Origin: Haplosporangium gracile
Taxonomy: Eukaryota > Mortierellomycota > Mortierellomycetes > Mortierellales > Mortierellaceae
Direction of reading: 5' to 3'
Length of the DNA stretch: 14,021 bases
Assembly: GCA_015499985.1 (NCBI GenBank)
Contig: JAAAUF010000839.1
Location: 4,367 to 18,387, forward strand
This document shows, piece after piece, positions 10,301 to 14,021 of the stretch. The translations under genes were made by a program, and so were the position numbers. The number at the start of each line of letters is the position of its first letter. Position 1 is the stretch's first letter. Under the pieces are notes generated by a model. It saw only the letters and a list, made by a program, of their open reading frames with translations. It did no database searches and was not told the origin of the DNA.

Positions 10301-10883
10301 GCACTATTCGCTCGATTAGCTGGCCCAGGGTCCCCCCGTTGTTCCCATGGTCACATGGTCTATGTAGCTGCCGTGCCTAATCTATGATGTGTGTGTGTTC
10401 ATGGGAACCGCGTCGACTATGGATAGGTTATAGATAGGACATCCTCCTTACACGTCTCTATACGTGCCTGCTAGGAACCACGTCTACAGGGACATTTACT
10501 GATCGAGAGTATATACGGACCTGCTGCCAATTTGGGTAGAATATTCTTCAACGGCCAAATGCCTCTCTCTCTCTCTCTCTCGTTGTTCTTTGTGTCTTGC
10601 ATAAAGTGCCTTTGGGTGCAGTTCCAGCAAGCACTATTACAATCATCAACTCACCATTAACCTGGGAATGATTCTCTTCTTCGCCTCCTTCCTTCTCCTT
10701 GCGCAATTTTATCGTTCGCCAAGTATATTCTTCAACTCGCCGCCTTTTCCTTCTTCCTCATTCCATCGTCCAGCCTTCGGTCTCCTTCTTTTTCCTTCTC
10801 TTCCTCTCTCTCCTTTTTTTTTTTCCTTCTTCTCATTCACACCCACAAAAAACAACCAACGTCTCTTCCTCTTCCTCCTCCCC
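10301..10883 (+). promoter_or_regulatory. Promoter and leader region of the intact secreted-peptide gene
   Basis: Upstream of the 10884 start are a CCAAT pentamer at 10527-10531, a weak CATAAAG TATA-like element at about 10600-10606, a CT microsatellite at 10563-10581, and a long pyrimidine-rich leader (about 10670-10883). The leader ends in an A/C-rich stretch and then a CT-rich run up to the ATG. A degenerate 14-base direct repeat, GGAACC(G/A)CGTC(G/T)AC, occurs at 10404-10417 and 10474-10487. The CCAAT-to-ATG distance of about 350 bases is reasonable for a fungal gene with a long leader. Confidence 0.4.
10563..10581. repeat. CT dinucleotide repeat
   Basis: About nine consecutive CT units in the promoter of the downstream secreted-peptide gene. 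Confidence 0.9.
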
Positions 10884-11150
10884 ATGAAGTCCACTCTCTA
10901 CCTCACCGTCGCCGCCCTGTGTGCTGTTGTCGTCATCCAGCCCGTCGCTATGGCCACTCCTGTCGTCGAGTCCGACGCGTCGTTGTCCAACGTCCTGGAA
11001 AAGAGAATTCTCGAGCAGTGCAAGAACAAGACCGGCGTGTGCGTCTCCAGAGAAGCCTGCGTCGGCACCGGCTTCGATGGAAAGGAACGATGCATTGATG
11101 GACTCTGTGACCGACAGAACAACGAGTTTATCTGCTGCATCAACTTTTAG
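10884..11150 (+). CDS. Small secreted cysteine-rich protein with KR-processed propeptide
   Basis: An 88-residue single-exon gene. Residues 1-24 form a clear signal peptide (MKSTLY, then a hydrophobic core, ending AMA before TPVV). Residues 25-41 look like a propeptide ending in LEKR, a Kex2-type dibasic site. The predicted mature part (42-88) has seven cysteines spaced C-x6-C-x5-C-x10-C-x4-C-x8-CC, ending CCINF. The GVC...C.G...GLC......CC layout recalls a small disulfide module common in secreted fungal proteins and, loosely, clip-type folds; that likeness is from memory and weak. GC-rich codon choice matches the arrestin and contrasts with the surroundings. An in-frame ATG at 10668 exists, but the extra 72 residues would be CT-tract-derived Phe/Leu/Ser/Pro filler, so 10884 is preferred. 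The function (effector, antimicrobial, structural) cannot be assigned. Confidence 0.8.
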   Translation: MKSTLYLTVAALCAVVVIQPVAMATPVVESDASLSNVLEKRILEQCKNKTGVCVSREACVGTGFDGKERCIDGLCDRQNNEFICCINF

Positions 11151-11322
11151 AAAACACACAACTTCTCTCATTCCTCATCGTTCGTAGTCCTTTCATATTC
11201 TAAGTCCCTTTCTTCCATCTTCATTACTTAAAAGAAGAAAAAATATAGAAATGGATTTGTATCGACCTATTGCATTCAATGTGATATATAAACGGGTGAA
11301 GGATAGCTGGTGGGCATGTTGC

Positions 11323-11400
11323 AAAAAAAAAAAAAAAAAAAAAAAAAGGCAGAGTAGGAAGAGGAGAGGAGGGGGAGATGAAGAGAGGGAGAGAGAGAGG
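11323..11400. repeat. A25 run joined to a GA-rich polypurine tract
   Basis: 25 consecutive A followed by about 53 bases of almost pure A/G. On the minus strand this is T25 preceded by a CT tract. Probably an unstable simple-sequence region. Confidence 0.95.
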
Positions 11401-11518
11401 CTGGGATGGTCTACCTCCCCGTTAAATACATGATTGCAAGTTATAACACGCACTGACGCGTTCTTTGTACAAAACATCCCCCCGCCACTACCATTACCAT
11501 CATATCTCTCCCTTCTCT

Positions 11519-11728
11519 ATGCGAGCTATTCCAGATTATGAATTACCACACGGTTTGCAGACCACAGGAAAATTCCTAGATGGATACAGGTTCCATGATC
11601 ATGTGGAAAGAAACGATAAGTATACCATTTTATCACGTCAACATTTTGAAAAGACAAAAAAGAGTGCAAGGGAAGAAGGAGGAGTGAAGAGAGACCCTAA
11701 AGGCCCCTGTTCATGCTATTCGTCATAG
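11519..11728 (+). CDS. Small ORF of unknown function (69 codons)
   Basis: An ATG frame preceded by a C/T-rich leader-like stretch. The peptide begins MRAIPDYELPHGLQ, is charged and mixed in composition (not homopolymeric like most frames here), lacks a signal peptide or membrane helix, and ends in a CSCYSS tail. I do not recognise it. It lies between two secreted-peptide loci on the same strand. It could be a genuine small gene, an exon remnant or a chance frame. Confidence 0.22.
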   Translation: MRAIPDYELPHGLQTTGKFLDGYRFHDHVERNDKYTILSRQHFEKTKKSAREEGGVKRDPKGPCSCYSS

Positions 11729-12182
11729 TACACATTATCTCCCTCGACCGAGATTTCATGCCCTTCCCTGCCTTACCTACCTCACCAAAGAGATACTCAC
11801 ATTTGTGTCATTGAGTCTTCATTCACGTTTGCGATCCTTTTTTCCAACAGCAATAATTGTTGAAAATAGATAGAAGGGAGTAGGTAGGAAACCACGCCTG
11901 TTTATTTCATTCCTGCTTTGCAACTGGTATGTATGTTCTTGTTCGAGTACAAATACCCGCCTATAATTTTCCTCACTTTTTCTTTTTTTTTATTCCATGT
12001 CCTAAACGCCTTTCTCCACAGCACCGTACAACATACACTATCCACAGCACACACAATAGACAAGACACTTTCACCCCTCCTCTATCAAGAACACTCCTTA
12101 CCAAAGACTCCAGTTGCTGCAAAGCTAAACAAAAAAAAAATTGACCCAATCTTTATAACCAAACCACCATGCATGTAGACAA

Positions 12183-12538
12183 ATGCACACCTTCGCGTCG
12201 CTCGCTGGCCTTGTCCTTGTTATACTCTTTATCACGGGCGCACAGGCCGCTGGCACTCCTATCAGCGCAGATGATCCCGCGATAATCAGAGGAATATTGT
12301 CTTTAAGGATAAGTGTGTCCAAGTCGTTGCACCAATCGCGCTGTCTTCATCCCAAACGACTATATTCCCTGAGGATTGTGCTCGCAAAAGAGTAAACGTT
12401 GTATTGGGTGGTCGCGTATTTTGCGATCTTGAACTAGCTGACTACTCGTGGTCAAAAAATCCAGCGAGGCCTAATTTTGACGCCTCTAGAAAGGGTATGG
12501 CGTCGATAACAAAAAATCCAGACGAAACACTTCTCTAA
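12183..12538 (+). pseudogene. Second small secreted-protein locus, frame interrupted
   Basis: The ATG at 12183 opens a strong signal peptide (residues 1-22, ending GAQA before AGTP), but its frame runs into basic, uncharacteristic sequence and stops at 12395. A second frame, open from after a TGA at 12272-12274 to a TAA at 12536-12538, carries protein-like sequence with three cysteines (codons at 12314, within EDCARKR, and within RVFCDLE). The switch needs a -1 or +2 change between 12275 and about 12395, consistent with one lost base. An alternative is a 59-base intron at 12315-12373, which also restores frame and keeps two cysteines, but its GTGTCC donor and branch region are poor. Two out-of-frame ATGs (12169, in a good context, and 12173) precede the start. 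The family is unrecognised. Confidence 0.5.
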
Positions 12539-12603
12539 GTCACTCTCATTTGTTTCTAAAGGACCATTCATTAGTACATTCCGACAAAAGTGAGGTGAAG
12601 AAG

Positions 12604-12670
12604 CTCTGTCTGTTCTGTCTTCTGTTTGTTTTGTCTGTTTGTTCTGTCTGTTTTGTCTGTTCTGCTTGTC
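12604..12670. repeat. Imperfect (T)CTGT / TTTGT repeat
   Basis: Interspersed copies of tctgt and tttgt over about 67 bases; low-complexity sequence that yields a Cys/Leu/Phe/Val-rich chance frame. Confidence 0.8.
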
Positions 12671-12994
12671 AACACGGTTTTCCCTTCAGTATCGCGTCCA
12701 TCAGCCTACCCATCTATATTTTTGCTGTCTGCCTATCCACGTTCACCTCCATTGTCTATCCCGCTTCATTTGCCTACTTTTCCTACACAACGGCATGACC
12801 AGACCAGAATGATCTGATATACTTTGAAGGAATCTGGTTGTTAAAAAACATCACGGAGAGCACATTTGTAGTACTAAAAAAAGGAAACGATCTTTGAGAT
12901 CCTACTGCCCCCAAAGGGAACTATTTTTTAAGGTCGCGTCTCCTTGCGACTCGCTGACCTAGAGTTCACATTTCTGTCTACTCCTTTAAAAACA

Positions 12995-13015
12995 CTGTGT
13001 TTTTTCGAAACACAG
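12995..13015. repeat. Perfect 8-bp hairpin
   Basis: CTGTGTTT at 12995-13002 pairs with AAACACAG at 13008-13015 around a 5-base TTTCG loop. No downstream T tract and no assigned function. Confidence 0.7.
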
Positions 13016-13193
13016 CAATCTGTACATACAAATATGACGCTTCCTGTTGATCTCGTTTGTATTGTGTGTATTGAACCCACTGTTTTTCTTTTCTTTTTTG
13101 TTTATATCCGCAACACTCTTCAAAGCAATCCTTCAACAAAAATCGCCCAATAGCCACAACAACTCCCCCCACTTTCACAAACACTAATCCAAG

Positions 13194-13263
13194 GTAAGAG
13201 AAAGAAACACGTTAGTATCCTTTTGTAGTTATATACATAGCCAACACTACCTCGCCTCTTTAG
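13194..13263 (+). other. Candidate leader intron of the third secreted-peptide locus
   Basis: The donor AAG|GTAAGAG at 13194 is close to consensus and follows an A/C-rich leader-like stretch. The acceptor could be the pyrimidine-rich cctcgcctctttag ending at 13263 (70 bases) or the weaker aaagaaag ending at 13310. Neither choice supplies an ATG to the downstream frame. Confidence 0.35.
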
Positions 13264-13299
13264 CAACATAATTCTCTCCTTTTTTTTATCATTCTTCTT

Positions 13300-13528
13300 T
13301 CAAAAGAAAGCCACGTCAAGCTGATCGCCGCTGCTCTCTTGCTGTTCAGTGCTACAGCCACACAAGCTACCCCTCCCAAACGATCCACCAAGCCCGTCAT
13401 CAGCCCCGTCGACTGCTTTGCTCAGGGCAACCTCCCGTTCCAGGAAAGCTGTTTGCTCGAATACTTTCAAGTGTTGTGCTGGATGGAAATGTCAATATTA
13501 TAATAATGAAATGAGCAGATGCTTCTAA
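13300..13528 (+). pseudogene. Third small secreted cysteine-rich locus, no start codon and frame broken
   Basis: From about 13315 one frame gives a clean signal sequence (VKLIAAALLLFSATATQA), then TPPKR, a possible Kex2 site, and a first cysteine (VDCF); it stops at 13501-13503. A second frame, stopping at 13526-13528, carries a compact cysteine pattern over about 25 codons: C-x5-CC-x4-C-x8-C, ending RCF. That pattern resembles a cystine-knot or other disulfide-rich peptide. Moving between the frames needs a +1 shift at about 13430-13460, and I found no GT/AG pair there that provides it. No in-frame ATG precedes the signal sequence; codons reading upstream are CAC, AGC, GAA, AAA, TCA. Most likely a decayed gene, unless the assembly carries two errors. 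Confidence 0.55.
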
Positions 13529-14021
13529 TGAGCAAACGAGATGGGGCGATTTATGATAGTGACAAAGTATTTGAGTTACGTCTGCATTTTTTTCCCTTTC
13601 TCCTCAGAATGAAAAATAAACATCATGTTCTTCTGTATGTCTGTGCGTCCCAAATGTAACGTTTCTATCAACTTTTTTGGTCTTGCGTTAACGATCGCGA
13701 AGTAAAAGCAAAAACAAAGAACACCGTAGTCCAGCCTCCACAAGATGTTTCTTTCTTACGAGAAAGGGTCCAATGAACCCCTTTGAGATTGTTCAGCCTG
13801 ACCATGGGGTCTTCCTGGGTTCTCACAAAGCAAAATAGTCGCCATTGGAAACGGAGCATCACAGTGAAATTTCGTCCCAAGAATTCGCTTTTTTTTCTTT
13901 ATGACTAAAGCCAAACTCCGATCGGCTAATTACATGCGCGCGTCTATGTTCCTTGTGCGTTTCTCTCATCACGTCCATGAACGAGCGACGTTTCAGTTTC
14001 TATTCTCCTCATCACGTCCCA
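13529..14021. other. Right edge, no supported gene
   Basis: No recognisable gene. A minus-strand frame at 13880-13668 and a 21-codon plus-strand ATG frame starting MNPFEIVQPD (about 13770) overlap on opposite strands; neither can be supported. A 12-base exact direct repeat, CTCATCACGTCC, lies at 13965-13976 and 14008-14019, 43 bases apart, at the window end. Confidence 0.5.

Larger units (their letters stand above)
11151..12182. other. Intergenic gap between the first and second secreted-peptide loci
   Basis: Contains the 3' region of the first secreted-peptide gene, a 25-base A run (11323-11347) running into a GA-rich tract, one small unrecognised ATG frame (11519-11728), and an A/C-rich leader-like stretch from about 12000 to 12182 before the second locus. 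No other supported feature. Confidence 0.5.
12539..13150. other. Intergenic gap between the second and third secreted-peptide loci
   Basis: Contains a TCTGT/TTTGT-rich imperfect repeat at 12604-12670 and a short hairpin at 12995-13015. The plus-strand frames here are repeat-derived or lack an ATG, and I see no gene. Confidence 0.5.

Noticed and set aside
10668..10883. N-terminal extension of the intact secreted peptide from the ATG at 10668
   Set aside because: It would bury the signal peptide behind 72 residues of CT-tract-derived filler; the internal ATG at 10884 gives a textbook signal peptide.
12550..12798. Cys-rich plus-strand frame (FCLLFVLSVCSVCFVC)
   Set aside because: It is the translation of the TCTGT/TTTGT repeat, not a secreted cysteine-rich protein.
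13668..13880. Minus-strand frame and an overlapping 21-codon plus-strand frame (MNPFEIVQPD...)
   Set aside because: Both share the same bases with no domain, leader or splice signals; too short to support.

Overview
The window looks like nuclear DNA of a filamentous fungus, most likely an early-diverging (Mucoromycota/Mortierella-like) one. The reasons are a short spliceosomal intron with canonical GT/AG ends, long CT-rich and A-rich leaders before start codons, a Ser/Pro/His-rich alpha-arrestin, and small secreted peptides with Kex2-type KR sites. The lineage is an inference from gene style, not from a marker gene. There is no rRNA, tRNA, transposase, reverse transcriptase or CRISPR signal that I can see.

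Layout. Positions 1-6379 hold no gene I can defend. This part is AT-rich, strongly pyrimidine-skewed and full of microsatellites and homopolymers; a few weak ORFs and intron-like elements are noted. Positions 6380-8729 (minus strand) carry the one large, clear gene: a two-exon alpha-arrestin (ART-type endocytic adaptor) of 733 residues, with an intron at 7753-7900. Its CT-rich leader and promoter lie at about 8730-9450. Positions 9450-10660 are intergenic, with two ORFs that end at good splice-donor sequences.

The right third (10884-13528, plus strand) holds three small secreted-protein loci in a row. The first (10884-11150) is intact: signal peptide, propeptide ending in KR, and a 47-residue mature peptide with seven cysteines. 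The second (12183-12538) has a good signal peptide, but its cysteine-containing C-terminal part lies in another frame. The third (about 13300-13528) has a good signal sequence but no ATG, and its cysteine-rich C-terminus is also out of frame. The three are not obviously homologous, but all have Thr-Pro at or just after the predicted signal-cleavage site, and two have a KR site. The simplest reading is a small secretome cluster in which one member survives and two are decaying; assembly errors or unusual splicing are the alternatives.

The arrestin and the secreted peptides have no evident functional link; the arrestin is a housekeeping or nutrient-response gene next to a faster-evolving accessory region. 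I did not find a convincing new multi-gene system. The best leads are the decayed secreted-peptide cluster and the odd cysteine count of the intact peptide.
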